This document shows, in pieces, positions 43,734 to 52,773 of a stretch of 64,000 bases of DNA. How positions within the stretch are numbered: position 1 is the stretch's first letter; each line of letters starts with the position of its first letter. A program made the position numbers and the translations under genes. The stretch lies in the NCBI GenBank assembly GCA_025517525.1, contig JAOPJZ010000009.1, positions 1-64,000 of the forward strand. The letters run 5' to 3'. Source of the DNA: Natronosalvus hydrolyticus. Its GTDB lineage: Archaea > Halobacteriota > Halobacteria > Halobacteriales > Natrialbaceae. The notes beneath the pieces were generated by a model. It searched no databases and had not been told where the DNA came from. It saw only the letters and a list, made by a program, of their open reading frames with translations.

Positions 43734-46700
43734 GTGTCGTCCTCCGACTCGTCGTCACTCGCTGTCTCACTGAACAGTGAGCCTTCGGAATCGGCATCCG
43801 AGAACGACTCCGCATCATCGTCGCTGAAGATGGACGATCCCTCCTCGTTGGTGTCGTCCGATTCCTCGATCGGTTCGTCGCCCTCCGACTCGTCGTCACT
43901 GAAAATCGAACCAGAGGAATCATCGAATAACGAGCCTTCGTTCGCGCTCGAGGGTGCAGACTCCGTTGAGGCCGACTCGGTTGTCTCCGAATCGGATCCG
44001 AAGATAGCATCGAGATCACGATCAGGGAACATCTCATCGAAATCGGACGTGTCGGGCCCTGCATTCAGTGACCCAGCCGCCTCTTTCCCATCGAACGCTG
44101 GATCCTTTGCCGGCGGTCCGGTCGTTTCATCACCAGGGGCATCGGCCTGCTCGAGGGTTTCGAGCGTCGAGTCCATGTTCGAGAACAGTCCCTCGAGAGT
44201 GCCGTCATCTTCGCCGGTCTGTTTGCCTTCCGAGTGTGGTGTCGTATCATCTGAACCTGCGGAGGGCGTCGTTTCGGTATCGGTTTGAGGTGTCGCTGGT
44301 GATTCATCCAACTGTGGCGTCTCGGGGGTTGTCGGTGGTGAACCAGCCCTTTGCCCTAGAGTCGGCTCCGAACCGTTGTCAGGCGCTGGCCCACCAGTGT
44401 CGGCGTTTGCCCCACGGGCGTCGGCATTTGCCGCTGTCTCGAGTGCGGGGCGTGTCTGGTCATCTACCGGTTGGCTATCGGCTGGCTCCGCATCTGCACT
44501 CGAGGCCTCCGCAGTCTGGCCTTCCTGATCGTCCACGCCGAAATCGTTGTCGTCTTCGAGCCAGGCCGGTCCGTCTCCGGATTCGAAGGAAGACTCGGTC
44601 GATCCGTCCCCGAGATCCCAGTTGCCCTCGGAAACGGACTCGTCGACCTCGCCGCCGAAGTCGAAGTCGTCGACATCCGCCCGATCGACTTCGATCGGTT
44701 CGGCCGGTTCGACGTCACCCAGTGCGGACGACAGGCCAGGCGTCGCTTGTCCTCTATATTCGTCGAACAGGGATTCTTCGGCCCGCTCGAGGATGTCCAT
44801 CGAGAGATTATACGTCTCGCTCGTCGAGTCCGGTCGGGGAACCAGTTCCTCCTTTTCTGGATCGACGTCGATGAGGACGCTCTCCATCTCCCGCAGGTCT
44901 TCCAGACTCGCCTCGAGTTGGCCGTTCGCGATCAGCGTCAGGATCGTGTCCGGATCGTTGATGAACGCCTGGACGGTCGCGGCCACCTGTGCGTAGGTGT
45001 TGAGACCGTTTTTGATCAGGTATGCCAGTATCGCCCGGCGTTTGAACAGTTCGCTTTTGAGTTTTTCGTGGTTCCACCCGCGGTCGAACTGGATCTCCTG
45101 GAGGGTGTTCGAATCTCCCATCTTGAGATACTCGTCAGTTTCTGCTTGCCACTGGTAGACATCTTGAACGTTGATCTCGTCATGTTCGGCCTCGTAGTGG
45201 TTGATCTCGGTAAGGGACTTGTTACGGCGCACTTTCTGTCCCTGGACTCGCGTCTGGGTCTGGATCGACACCAGATCGAGTGCCGTAAACATCGTCTTCG
45301 AGACGTTGATCGGGTCGGTCGTAAACCGTTTCAACACCTCGTCGACGGAGTCTGCGTGGAAGGTCGTGTACGTCGTGTGACCGGTTGACATCACCTGGAA
45401 GAGGGTCCGTCCTTCCTCACCACGGATCTCACCCATCACGATGTAGTCAGGACGTTGACGCAGTGCGGCCTCGAGCAAGTCGAACTCGTCCACGTCACCC
45501 TGATCGTCGTCAGAAAACGAGGGGCGAGTGACCGAAGCGATCCAGTTTCGCTGTGGCAATTCGACCTCTCGAGTGTCTTCGATGGAGACGATTTTGGTGT
45601 TACTCGGAATGAACAGGGAGACGGCGTTCAGACTCGTCGTCTTCCCCGAAGCGGTCCCGCCAGCGAAGATGAGGCTCTTGTGGTTCTCGATGGAGAGCCA
45701 GAGGAACGCCATTTCATCCAGACTGAACGTGTTCCAGTTGATGAGGTCGACCGGCGTGAACGGGACGTCCTTGAACTGACGGATGGTGTAGTTCGTCCCG
45801 TGGTCTGAGACTTCTTTCCCGAGGGTTAGCTGGGCACGGGAGCCATCCGGGAGAGTCGCGTCCACTTGGGGAAGTCGCTTACTGATCCCTTTGCCGGATC
45901 GCTGGGCGAGTTTCACGACGAAATCGTCGAGTTCGTCCTCACCGTGATAGATGTTCGAGATGATCTGTTCGTACCCGGAGTGGTAAACGAAGACGGGCGA
46001 ATTGTACCCGTCACAGGAGATATCCTCGACGTTGATGTCGTGTTTGATCGGGTCGATGCGCTCGTAGCCCAGGAAATTGCGTTTGAGCTGGTAGAGGAGT
46101 TTTTCGACCTGGTACTCACTGAGCGTATCCGCATCCTCGGCAAGTACGGCTGGTTCGGGTCTTGCTTCGACGCCGTCTAACTGTATTGGACCGTCTTCGT
46201 CTTCGATATCCTCGTCGTCATCCAGCAATGTCCGCAGGGACTCAATGAACCCTTTTCTGGTTTTTCCGCCCGACTTCTTGAACAGGTCGTATCGTTTGAG
46301 CAATCGTCGGGTTTCCTCTTCGATTACTTCCCGCCGTCCCTCCTCGTTGGCCTTGTGTTTGAGACCGTCCTCGGAGTACTTGATCGCGGTGCGAAGTTTT
46401 CCGGAGAGGAATCCCTGAAGGTCCGTTTCGATTTCGTTGAGATACGGCTCGACGGCGTAGTACTTCTTCTCGTTTTCTTTCTCCGAGTGGAAGATGATGA
46501 CGAACGCATAGGGTTTGTTTACCCAGTAGCGTTCAACCTCGCGGAAATGAAGCTTTTTTTGCATCGGGACGGCCTTCTCGAGGTCGTATCGGTTCGAAAC
46601 AGTCGTCCCGCCGTCTTCGGTCGAGAAAAACTCGTCTTCGTCGATGTCTTCGCTGACGTTGACCGTTCGTTCCTCGATGATATCGTCGAGTTCCATCGCG

Positions 46701-47266
46701 GCGGCGCCACCCGCGTGGAGTCGATTTCGAATGTCATCCGGGTCGAACCCGAGTGACTCCTCCTCATCGAATCGATCGATCGACCCATCCTTGGTTCGTG
46801 GCCGGCTGCCGTCTTCATCGTAGTAATACTCCCACTTGTAGTGTTCCCAGGTATAGACGTCTTTGACGACCGGTGTCGTCTCAGGGTCGACGTACTCGAG
46901 AAACGCGTCATTGAGTACGTTCGCGTTCGGGACGAACGTTTGTTCGAGCAACGAGGGGAGTTCATCCGGGTGATAGCCAAGAAACGCCTCGGGATCGAAC
47001 TCGACGCGGTTCCAGTCGTCGCCACTCGGGACGGTCGCGCCCGCCTCGTCCGTATCCAGGCCAAGCTGGTCGTCAGGTCCGCTCGTTCCGTGGGGATAGA
47101 GAAGCGATATCTCGTCGTCGTACCCGTACTCAGCCATTAGATCAGCCCAGGTGTACGCGCCGACTCGAACGTCAGTTATGACTCCTGCTGTATCGGATGC
47201 CTCCTCTGACGTCCCCGCTTCAGTATAGTCTGCGGGGTCTGATTGGTCGCCCTCGTCAATAGCCAT
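43730..47266 (-). CDS. pilB: PilB-type secretion ATPase with duplicated N-terminus and long acidic tail
   Basis: 1178 residues; typical relatives are 550-800. Residues 36-107 and 136-183 are related repeats (YTWADLMAEYGYDDE versus YTWEHYKWEYYYDED; FLGYHPDELPSLL versus SLGFDPDDIRNRL). The ATPase core has Walker A GGTASGKTTS near 536 and Walker B VMGEIRGEEG near 606, with TGHTTYTTFHAD after it. From about 850 to the end is a disordered acidic tail with repeated short motifs (GSLFDD, GSIFSDD, SSIFSDDD, GSLFSETA). It powers filament assembly with PilC. A Shine-Dalgarno sequence at 47271-47277 precedes the ATG, unlike most genes here. Confidence 0.92.
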   Translation of the reverse strand: MAIDEGDQSDPADYTEAGTSEEASDTAGVITDVRVGAYTWADLMAEYGYDDEISLLYPHGTSGPDDQLGLDTDEAGATVPSGDDWNRVEFDPEAFLGYHPDELPSLLEQTFVPNANVLNDAFLEYVDPETTPVVKDVYTWEHYKWEYYYDEDGSRPRTKDGSIDRFDEEESLGFDPDDIRNRLHAGGAAAMELDDIIEERTVNVSEDIDEDEFFSTEDGGTTVSNRYDLEKAVPMQKKLHFREVERYWVNKPYAFVIIFHSEKENEKKYYAVEPYLNEIETDLQGFLSGKLRTAIKYSEDGLKHKANEEGRREVIEEETRRLLKRYDLFKKSGGKTRKGFIESLRTLLDDDEDIEDEDGPIQLDGVEARPEPAVLAEDADTLSEYQVEKLLYQLKRNFLGYERIDPIKHDINVEDISCDGYNSPVFVYHSGYEQIISNIYHGEDELDDFVVKLAQRSGKGISKRLPQVDATLPDGSRAQLTLGKEVSDHGTNYTIRQFKDVPFTPVDLINWNTFSLDEMAFLWLSIENHKSLIFAGGTASGKTTSLNAVSLFIPSNTKIVSIEDTREVELPQRNWIASVTRPSFSDDDQGDVDEFDLLEAALRQRPDYIVMGEIRGEEGRTLFQVMSTGHTTYTTFHADSVDEVLKRFTTDPINVSKTMFTALDLVSIQTQTRVQGQKVRRNKSLTEINHYEAEHDEINVQDVYQWQAETDEYLKMGDSNTLQEIQFDRGWNHEKLKSELFKRRAILAYLIKNGLNTYAQVAATVQAFINDPDTILTLIANGQLEASLEDLREMESVLIDVDPEKEELVPRPDSTSETYNLSMDILERAEESLFDEYRGQATPGLSSALGDVEPAEPIEVDRADVDDFDFGGEVDESVSEGNWDLGDGSTESSFESGDGPAWLEDDNDFGVDDQEGQTAEASSADAEPADSQPVDDQTRPALETAANADARGANADTGGPAPDNGSEPTLGQRAGSPPTTPETPQLDESPATPQTDTETTPSAGSDDTTPHSEGKQTGEDDGTLEGLFSNMDSTLETLEQADAPGDETTGPPAKDPAFDGKEAAGSLNAGPDTSDFDEMFPDRDLDAIFGSDSETTESASTESAPSSANEGSLFDDSSGSIFSDDESEGDEPIEESDDTNEEGSSIFSDDDAESFSDADSEGSLFSETASDDESEDDT

Positions 47267-47270
47267 TACC

Positions 47271-47277
47271 GACCTCC
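47271..47277 (-). promoter_or_regulatory. Shine-Dalgarno sequence of pilB
   Basis: GGAGGTC on the minus strand, spaced about five bases from the ATG at 47266. It fixes the start and shows a leadered mRNA for the pilus operon. Confidence 0.6.
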
Positions 47278-47708
47278 ACTGATTCAGCAGTCAAAAAATT
47301 CATGCAGAAATTACCATCTTTGATAATCTCGGGTCGGCACGACGGTCGCTCCGTGTCGACGGTCGATTGGTTCGGTTTCATTACGCTCTCACACATCCTT
47401 ACTCACCCAGGTAGTCGACTATCATTTCTCTCACGATCATTTTTATTTTGTGGTTTTTATCAAGATACTAACACTGTGGTGATCGTGGTATCCTCTCAAC
47501 TGGTATTACTCACACGATGGCAGATATGTCTCTTTCGGCTGTTCGACTCGAGCGTCTCGTCCTCGTCTGACTTCGTCGTCCCTTCGAACTGATCTACTTC
47601 ACTCGAGTGCATAGCCTCTCGAGGTCGTTCCCCACTCAAAGGCTCGCGGTCGATACACCGTGACAATACGGCGGCTACACGGTGAAAACACGGGCGTGAC
47701 GGGAGTGA

Positions 47709-47726
47709 GCGAACGCACGCGTTCGC
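47709..47726. repeat. Hairpin GCGAACG-CACG-CGTTCGC
   Basis: Perfect 7-bp stem around a 4-base loop, 138 bases from the tRNA gene. It could be a terminator for the tRNA transcript (which runs leftward) or part of an element remnant. Confidence 0.4.
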
Positions 47727-47767
47727 GAGCTACGTCGCGCCCGAGAGACGATTCTCGTGAGTCGAAC

Positions 47768-47789
47768 GGGCGAGACAGGACTCGAACCA
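47768..47789 (-). repeat. Duplicated 3' end of tRNA-Arg (candidate attachment-site remnant)
   Basis: About 20 of 22 bases match 47866-47887, the 3' end of the tRNA gene including acceptor strand and T arm, in the same orientation and 98 bases downstream of it in the direction of transcription. Integrating elements leave such copies when they insert into tRNA genes. No integrase gene is present. Confidence 0.5.
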
Positions 47790-47864
47790 CAGTCGCGGCG
47801 AAGCCGCTCCCTGATTCGAATCCCGCACGATTCCTCAACGGCCTCGCGTCGCTCGGCACGTTGA

Positions 47865-47937
47865 CGGGCGAGACGGGATTCGAACCCGCGATCAGAAGGT
47901 TAGGAACCTTCTGCCCTCTCCGCTAGGCCACTCGCCC
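47865..47937 (-). tRNA. tRNA-Arg (anticodon CCU)
   Basis: On the minus strand the acceptor stem is GGGCGAG/CTCGCCC, the anticodon stem GAAGG/CCTTC encloses the loop TTCCTAA with anticodon CCT, and the T arm contains the GGGTTCGAATCCC core. It is 73 bases with a G discriminator, no intron and no encoded CCA. It reads AGG codons, which are rare in this GC-rich genome. Confidence 0.93.
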
Positions 47938-47947
47938 AGAGAAAAAA

Positions 47948-48253
47948 TTAGTTGGCCTCAGTTTCCGTTTCGGTGTCCGTACTCGAGTCCTCTTCGGTAA
48001 CAGGTTCGGTATCGACGAACTCGTCGTCTTCTTCATCGTCGAGGTCGTAATCTCCTGTTTCACGCATTTCATCCAGTTCCTTTTCCACTTTCTCCTGACC
48101 CTTTTTGAACTCACCCATGGCCTCTCCCGTTGAGCGCGCCAGTTTCGGGATTTTGTTCGCCCCGAACAGCAAAATGGCGATGAAAAGGATGATCAGAAGC
48201 TCCGGACCCCCGGGAACACCGGGGATGACAAGCGGTGCGATTTCGGCTACCAT
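47948..48253 (-). CDS. tatA: Twin-arginine translocase subunit TatA
   Basis: 101 residues from the ATG at 48253. A short N-terminus with GVPGGPELLIILFIAILLFGANKIPKLARSTGEAMGEFKKG gives the single membrane helix, the hinge FGANKIPKLAR and the amphipathic helix of TatA/E. The tail is strongly acidic. TatA forms the pore for export of folded proteins, the main export route in haloarchaea. A TATA-like GTTATAATT lies about 30 bases upstream. Confidence 0.93.
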   Translation of the reverse strand: MVAEIAPLVIPGVPGGPELLIILFIAILLFGANKIPKLARSTGEAMGEFKKGQEKVEKELDEMRETGDYDLDDEEDDEFVDTEPVTEEDSSTDTETETEAN

Positions 48254-48517
48254 CTCTATGCAAGGATTATCCGCTGGCAATTATAACCTTTTTGGACCGG
48301 CAAGTGAACTCCCACTTTGGTCTGAATGTACTCGAGAACCCCTCACGCTCGAATTTTCTTCTCGTAGAAGAGGCCATATCGGTACTCGATGGGAAGTCGT
48401 TGGTATGACTGGCAAATTCGTCGACTTTGCCCAGCGTCGTGAACTGGGGCGGCCGTTGCCACCTGTGACACTCTCGAAAACGAAACGGTCATAGTTACCC
48501 TACCGAACACCAACACG

Positions 48518-48997
48518 ATGGTAGACGTAGGCGACATTGCTCCCGACTTTACTGCACCGCTCGCAACAGGTGACGTCGAATCGATCACGTTTTCGGATCG
48601 ACTCGAGGCAGAAGCGCCGGTCGTCCTTGCGTTTTTCCCCGGCGCGTTCACTGGCGTTTGCACGACCGAGATGTGTACGTTTCAGGACCGACTGGCCGCT
48701 TTCGAGGCCGTCGATGCGACTGTCTACGGCGTCAGTGTCGACTCCCCCTTCTCGCTCAACGAGTTTCGCGCACAGAACGACCTCAACTTTGACCTGGTAA
48801 GCGATTTCGAGAAAGAGATCATCGACCAGTACGACGTTCGGATGGACTTCGATGGACTGGGCGTCTACGGCGTTGCCAAACGCTCGGTGTTCGTCGTCGA
48901 AGCGGACGGGACGATCAGTTACGCCTGGGTGAGCGATGATCCGGGTGTCGAACCCGATTACGACGAAATCGAGGCTGCTGTCGACGCTGGAAACTGA
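48518..48997 (+). CDS. Peroxiredoxin (AhpC/TSA, BCP-like)
   Basis: 159 residues. The peroxidatic centre FFPGAFTGVCTTEMCTFQDRL has the Pro-x3-Thr-x2-Cys pattern near 49, with a second Cys five residues later. Domain start is VGDIAPDFTAP. The protein reduces peroxides with electrons from thioredoxin-like partners. Single gene, in its own transcription unit. Confidence 0.9.
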   Translation: MVDVGDIAPDFTAPLATGDVESITFSDRLEAEAPVVLAFFPGAFTGVCTTEMCTFQDRLAAFEAVDATVYGVSVDSPFSLNEFRAQNDLNFDLVSDFEKEIIDQYDVRMDFDGLGVYGVAKRSVFVVEADGTISYAWVSDDPGVEPDYDEIEAAVDAGN

Positions 48998-49141
48998 TCC
49001 CGATTTGCGGTCATCCTTTACTACTCGACCGATACCGAACTCGCTCGAGGCTCCTCATACGTACACCGAGCATCGGTCGCCATTTCCCTTTTTGCGTAGG
49101 GGACGGTGGGCTTTTTTGTATCCCCCACTGACTGCAAGGGT

Positions 49142-49975
49142 ATGAGCGATAGTGAACAGCCAGAGCAGTCGAACGACGAGACGGGCGACCGTCGGGTGTA
49201 CGACCCGGACAACGAGCACCACTTCCCCGACGAGAAAGTTAATGCCGTCCTCGAGTGGGTCGAAGCCGACGAGGAGATACAGACGTATCTCAGAGCCCAG
49301 AACGTCAATGCAGTCGACCGAAAACGCTACAACGACCACGGCGCGAAACACATCGAAATCGTTCGGAACCGGGCGCTGTGCCTGTACGATCTGTTGAAAG
49401 CCGGTAACGTCGAGTTCAACGGGGCGAAACAACAGGGACTCGAGGAGGCAGACGAAGCGGTGATTGTCGCGCTGGCGGCGACCTTACACGACGTTGGGCA
49501 CGTCGTCCACCGTGACGAGCATGCGTACTATTCGATCCCCCTGGCGGCCGACCTGCTCGACAAGATTCTGCCCGACTTTTACGACGTCGCTGACAGCGTT
49601 CGCGTCAAAGGCGAGGTGCTACACGCGATTTTGTGTCACCACACAGCCGAAACGCCGCTGACGACCGAGGCGGGGGTGATTCGAGTCGCCGACGCGCTCG
49701 ATATGGAACGCGGGCGATCACGCATCCCGTACGAACAGGGTGGTCGCGGTATCAACACGCTTTCGAGTCAGGCCATCGACCGCGTCTCGCTCCACGAGGG
49801 TGAAGGAACGCCGGTGATGGTCGAAATCGCGATGACCAACGCGGCAGGCGTCTATCAGGTTGATAACCTGCTCAAGGCGAAACTCAACGGCTCGGGTCTC
49901 GAGGACCTGATTCGAATCGTCGCGGTCAACACGAACAAAAAGCGCGAACAACTGGTCGAGCGAATTGAGCTATAG
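49142..49975 (+). CDS. HD-domain metal-dependent phosphohydrolase
   Basis: 277 residues from the ATG at 49142. The metal ligands are NDHGAKHIEIV near 60, TLHDVGHVVHRDEHAYYS near 118, CHHTAET near 165 and RVADALDMERGRS near 183. HD proteins of this size hydrolyse nucleotides or phosphate esters; the substrate is unknown. It ends in a small beta domain (VMVEIAMTNAAGVYQVDNLL). Confidence 0.88.
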   Translation: MSDSEQPEQSNDETGDRRVYDPDNEHHFPDEKVNAVLEWVEADEEIQTYLRAQNVNAVDRKRYNDHGAKHIEIVRNRALCLYDLLKAGNVEFNGAKQQGLEEADEAVIVALAATLHDVGHVVHRDEHAYYSIPLAADLLDKILPDFYDVADSVRVKGEVLHAILCHHTAETPLTTEAGVIRVADALDMERGRSRIPYEQGGRGINTLSSQAIDRVSLHEGEGTPVMVEIAMTNAAGVYQVDNLLKAKLNGSGLEDLIRIVAVNTNKKREQLVERIEL

Positions 49976-50094
49976 TAACCAGTGGAATTCCTTGCACACG
50001 TATCGCAAGACTGCGTCCTGATAGGTGTACAACTCGTTTCAATGGCCAATCCCGGACCACACCTTTCAAGCTGTTCGCTTCCTCCCTCTCGAAT

Positions 50095-50400
50095 ATGACT
50101 GCGAACGATGATAACGGGGCAGATGACCGCGAGTGGCCCGATCCGTCGCCCGGGCTCGACCTTCGCTTCGACCGTCGAGAGCTGGCCGTTCGGCTGGCGT
50201 GTTCTGGTGGGGTGTTTTTCCTCCTCGTCATCTTTAGCCGTGATTTTTTGGCGGAGGCGATTCCCCTGCTCTGGCCGCCAACTGATCCGATCACACAGTG
50301 GTCGATGCTCGTGATGCTCCACGCCTTTGGCTACGTCGTCGTGCCGTTGTTTCTCGGGTCGATTATCGCGACGGTGCTCCTCGAGCGGGTCCTCGAGTGA
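50095..50400 (+). CDS. Small two-helix membrane protein
   Basis: 101 residues with an acidic N-terminus and two membrane segments (LACSGGVFFLLVIFSRDFLA and MLVMLHAFGYVVVPLFLGSIIATVLL). No recognisable family. It lies 119 bases after the HD gene and converges with the winged-helix gene across a large hairpin. Confidence 0.65.
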   Translation: MTANDDNGADDREWPDPSPGLDLRFDRRELAVRLACSGGVFFLLVIFSRDFLAEAIPLLWPPTDPITQWSMLVMLHAFGYVVVPLFLGSIIATVLLERVLE

Positions 50401-50477
50401 GCGGCTCCCCTATCTTGCACCCGTCGGTGAAATTGAACGGCACCGCATAATTTCACTCAGTAGCCGACGTTTAGGAG

Positions 50478-50570
50478 GTACTGATAGGGTTTGCTGTACC
50501 TTGTTACCGGTGATTGCCGACCCGGTATGGGCAATCACCGGGAAGAGACGACAGTAAACCGTATTGGTGT
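50478..50570. repeat. Long imperfect inverted repeat (hairpin) between convergent genes
   Basis: An inner perfect 12-bp stem CCGGTGATTGCC (50507-50518) pairs with GGCAATCACCGG (50530-50541) around 11 bases. After a symmetric 9-base bulge, GGTTTGCTGT (50488-50497) pairs 9 of 10 with ACAGTAAACC (50551-50560), and weaker pairing extends to the ends given. It may be a two-way terminator, a structured RNA or a small mobile element. Confidence 0.6.
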
Positions 50571-50621
50571 GCAGAAATCGAATGCGCTTTTTCGCTGGCC
50601 GCCAACCGGCCCCTTTCCAGA

Positions 50622-50864
50622 TCAAGCCGACTCGAGGACGTGATATCGCCCGTCTCGTCGTTCGACGTAGCCACGTTCTCGTAAGGTGCCAAGAATCGAG
50701 AGTGCAGCCCCTTTGTCGACGTTGAGATTGCAACAGAGGTCATCGACTGTCCGTGTCTCGGAATCGTCCTGCAGTGAGAGCGAGAGATAGATGAGCTTCG
50801 CCTGTGCTGACTCGAGGTCGGCTGGAATCGATACCGGGGGGTGTTGTCGCGTATTTGCGTGCAT
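50622..50864 (-). CDS. Small winged-helix DNA-binding protein
   Basis: 80 residues from the ATG at 50864. AKLIYLSLSLQDDSETRTVDDLCCNLNVDKGAALSILGTLRERGYVERRDGRYHV fits a winged helix: three helices with the recognition helix around ALSILGTLRERGY, then a two-strand wing. This resembles TrmB-type domains without the sugar-binding part. Targets are unknown. Confidence 0.8.
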   Translation of the reverse strand: MHANTRQHPPVSIPADLESAQAKLIYLSLSLQDDSETRTVDDLCCNLNVDKGAALSILGTLRERGYVERRDGRYHVLESA

Positions 50865-51016
50865 ACTCAACCCTGATTTCTTCGACGATATTAAAACTGT
50901 GTATCGTCAATTGACGAAAGTTGGTGGGAGTATCGACCCACACAGCGTCACTCTTGGCTAGCCTGAGGACTCGAGGATACCAGAGCGTTTTTGTCATCGC
51001 TTTCCCCTGCACCGGT

Positions 51017-51211
51017 ATGGGATTCAAACTGATTGCACTCGGCTTGTTAACCGGTCTGCTGACGGGTGCATTTTTTGCGCTGTTCGACGTTCCTATTCCT
51101 GCACCCCCGGAGCTCCCAGGATTGATGGGAATCGTCGGTATCTATCTGGGGTATAAGGCTGTCGAGGCAGCCGATCTCTCCGTTCCAGTACTCGACTCAC
51201 TCGGTTTTTGA
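51017..51211 (+). CDS. XapX domain membrane protein
   Basis: 64 residues from the ATG at 51017. Two helices (LIALGLLTGLLTGAFFALF and PGLMGIVGIYLGYKAVE) flank VPIPAPPELPG, the hallmark of XapX proteins. The family is small and widespread; its role is not established. Confidence 0.85.
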   Translation: MGFKLIALGLLTGLLTGAFFALFDVPIPAPPELPGLMGIVGIYLGYKAVEAADLSVPVLDSLGF

Positions 51212-51268
51212 AGATAGCACCATTGGTGCCCGGGGACGAAAGCAGCAACAGCAAAACAGATGACGAAT

Positions 51269-52573
51269 TTAGGGAGCACACTCGAGGCCTGACGCGATTT
51301 CTCGAGCGCGTTCCCTGATGGCTCCCGGATCGACGTGTTTCACTTCACCATCGTCGACGAGCACGCGACCGTCGACCATCGTAAAGCGAACGTCGTCGCC
51401 GTGGGCCGAAAAGACGAGATGGGAGAGGACGTCGTGAATCGGCGTGGCTCGCGTCAGGTCGGTCTCGAGGCCGATAACGTCGGCTTTCCAGCCCGTTCGG
51501 AGGGTACCAACGTCGTCGAACCCGGCCGCCTTTGCGCCGTTGATCGTTGCCATTTCGAAGACGGTTCGGGCCGGCAGCGCGGTCGGCTCGAGTCGGTCGA
51601 CCTTCTGTAACAGGGAGGCCTGTCGCATCTCGGTAAACGGGTCGAGCGTGTTGTTACAGGGTGGGCCGTCGCTACCAAGGGCGACGTTGATATCGCGCTC
51701 GAGGTAGTCCTGGATCGGCGCGACCCCACTGGCGAGTTTCATGTTCGAAGAGGGACAGTAGGTGACGTGCGTTCCCGTTTCGGCGAGCACCTCGCGTTCG
51801 CTCTCGTCGGTCCAGACGCAGTGAGCCAGCACGACGTCCTCGCCGGTGAGGCCGACTTCGTCGAGCCAGTGGACGTTTCGCATTCCCGTTTCAGCTTCGA
51901 CCGTCGCGATCTCGTCGCGGTTCTCACTCGCGTGCGTATGAATTCGAACGCCGTCGTAGGCATCTACTAACTCTCGAGTCCCTCGCAGGCAGGCCTCGCT
52001 ACAGCTGACGGCAAACCGCGGCGTGACGGCGTACTGAATTCGACCATCGTCGATACCGTGATAGCGTTCGATCAGGCGTTCGCTTTCGGCCAGCGCATCG
52101 TCGGTGTCCTCGAGCAAGCCGGGCGGGGCGTCCTTGTCCATCAGCACTTTCCCGAGGCGGCCACGGATACCCAGCTCTCGTGCGGCCTCGAACGCCTGCT
52201 CGGCGTGAGACACCGAGAGGTGGTCGATGCAGGTCGTCGTCCCGCTCTCGAGTAACTCGAGATAACCCAGTTCGGCGGCGACACCCATCGCTTCGGCGTC
52301 GAGTTCGGCTTCCATGGGCAGGACGTACTCGAAGAGCCACTCGAGCAACTGGGTGTCGTCGGCGATACCCCGGCCGAGGCTCTGGACGGAGTGAACGTGT
52401 GCGCCTACGGTTCCCGGCGCGACGAGGTCGTACGTGCGCCGTTCGTGCTCCGGATAGCGCTCGAGACAGTCGGCTCGCTCCCCGACGGCGACGATTCGGT
52501 CGTCGTGGGTGACGACAGCACCGTCTTCGATTACGGTCTCGGCGTCGACGACGACGGTTCCGGACACCAACAT
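51269..52573 (-). CDS. Amidohydrolase (ATZ/TRZ deaminase family)
   Basis: 434 residues. The N-terminal beta domain (MLVSGTVVVDAETVIEDGAVVTH) is followed by the TIM barrel with metal ligands HVHSVQS near 59, HTHASE near 217, AHCVW near 248 and LGSDGPPCNN near 298. The pattern matches 5'-deoxyadenosine/S-adenosylhomocysteine deaminases and related deaminases such as guanine deaminase, so the base is uncertain. The enzyme removes an amino group from a purine or similar ring. Single gene. Confidence 0.87.
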   Translation of the reverse strand: MLVSGTVVVDAETVIEDGAVVTHDDRIVAVGERADCLERYPEHERRTYDLVAPGTVGAHVHSVQSLGRGIADDTQLLEWLFEYVLPMEAELDAEAMGVAAELGYLELLESGTTTCIDHLSVSHAEQAFEAARELGIRGRLGKVLMDKDAPPGLLEDTDDALAESERLIERYHGIDDGRIQYAVTPRFAVSCSEACLRGTRELVDAYDGVRIHTHASENRDEIATVEAETGMRNVHWLDEVGLTGEDVVLAHCVWTDESEREVLAETGTHVTYCPSSNMKLASGVAPIQDYLERDINVALGSDGPPCNNTLDPFTEMRQASLLQKVDRLEPTALPARTVFEMATINGAKAAGFDDVGTLRTGWKADVIGLETDLTRATPIHDVLSHLVFSAHGDDVRFTMVDGRVLVDDGEVKHVDPGAIRERAREIASGLECAP

Positions 52574-52773
52574 ACCGACGTGGAATATTCGGGGAAGCCG
52601 CTTAGGTGTGACGCTCTTCGAGCCACCGTTCCAATTACAACGATCCGAGGAGATTGTCCACGAGGTTCAGTCGTGGGAGGATGTCAAATCGTCGCCGACA
52701 GTACTACTCGAAGCTGGAATAGACGAACCTCGAAGCTGGAACAGATGAACCAGCGAACCTGCGGTGAATCACG

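Larger units (their letters stand above)
47278..47864. other. Gene-free region between the pilus operon and tRNA-Arg
   Basis: No credible coding frame in about 590 bases. It is AT-rich near pilB (promoter side). Towards the tRNA it holds a GCGAACG-CACG-CGTTCGC hairpin (47709-47726) and a copy of the tRNA 3' end (47768-47789). Confidence 0.6.

Noticed and set aside
47302..47592. Open frame of 96 codons upstream of pilB
   Set aside because: Composition is not acidic, it is rich in Ser, Phe and Leu with no family resemblance, and it overlaps the pilB promoter side.
47660..47926. Open frame of 88 codons across the tRNA gene
   Set aside because: It reads the complement of the tRNA (GETGFEPA pattern), a known spurious translation; the tRNA is the real feature.
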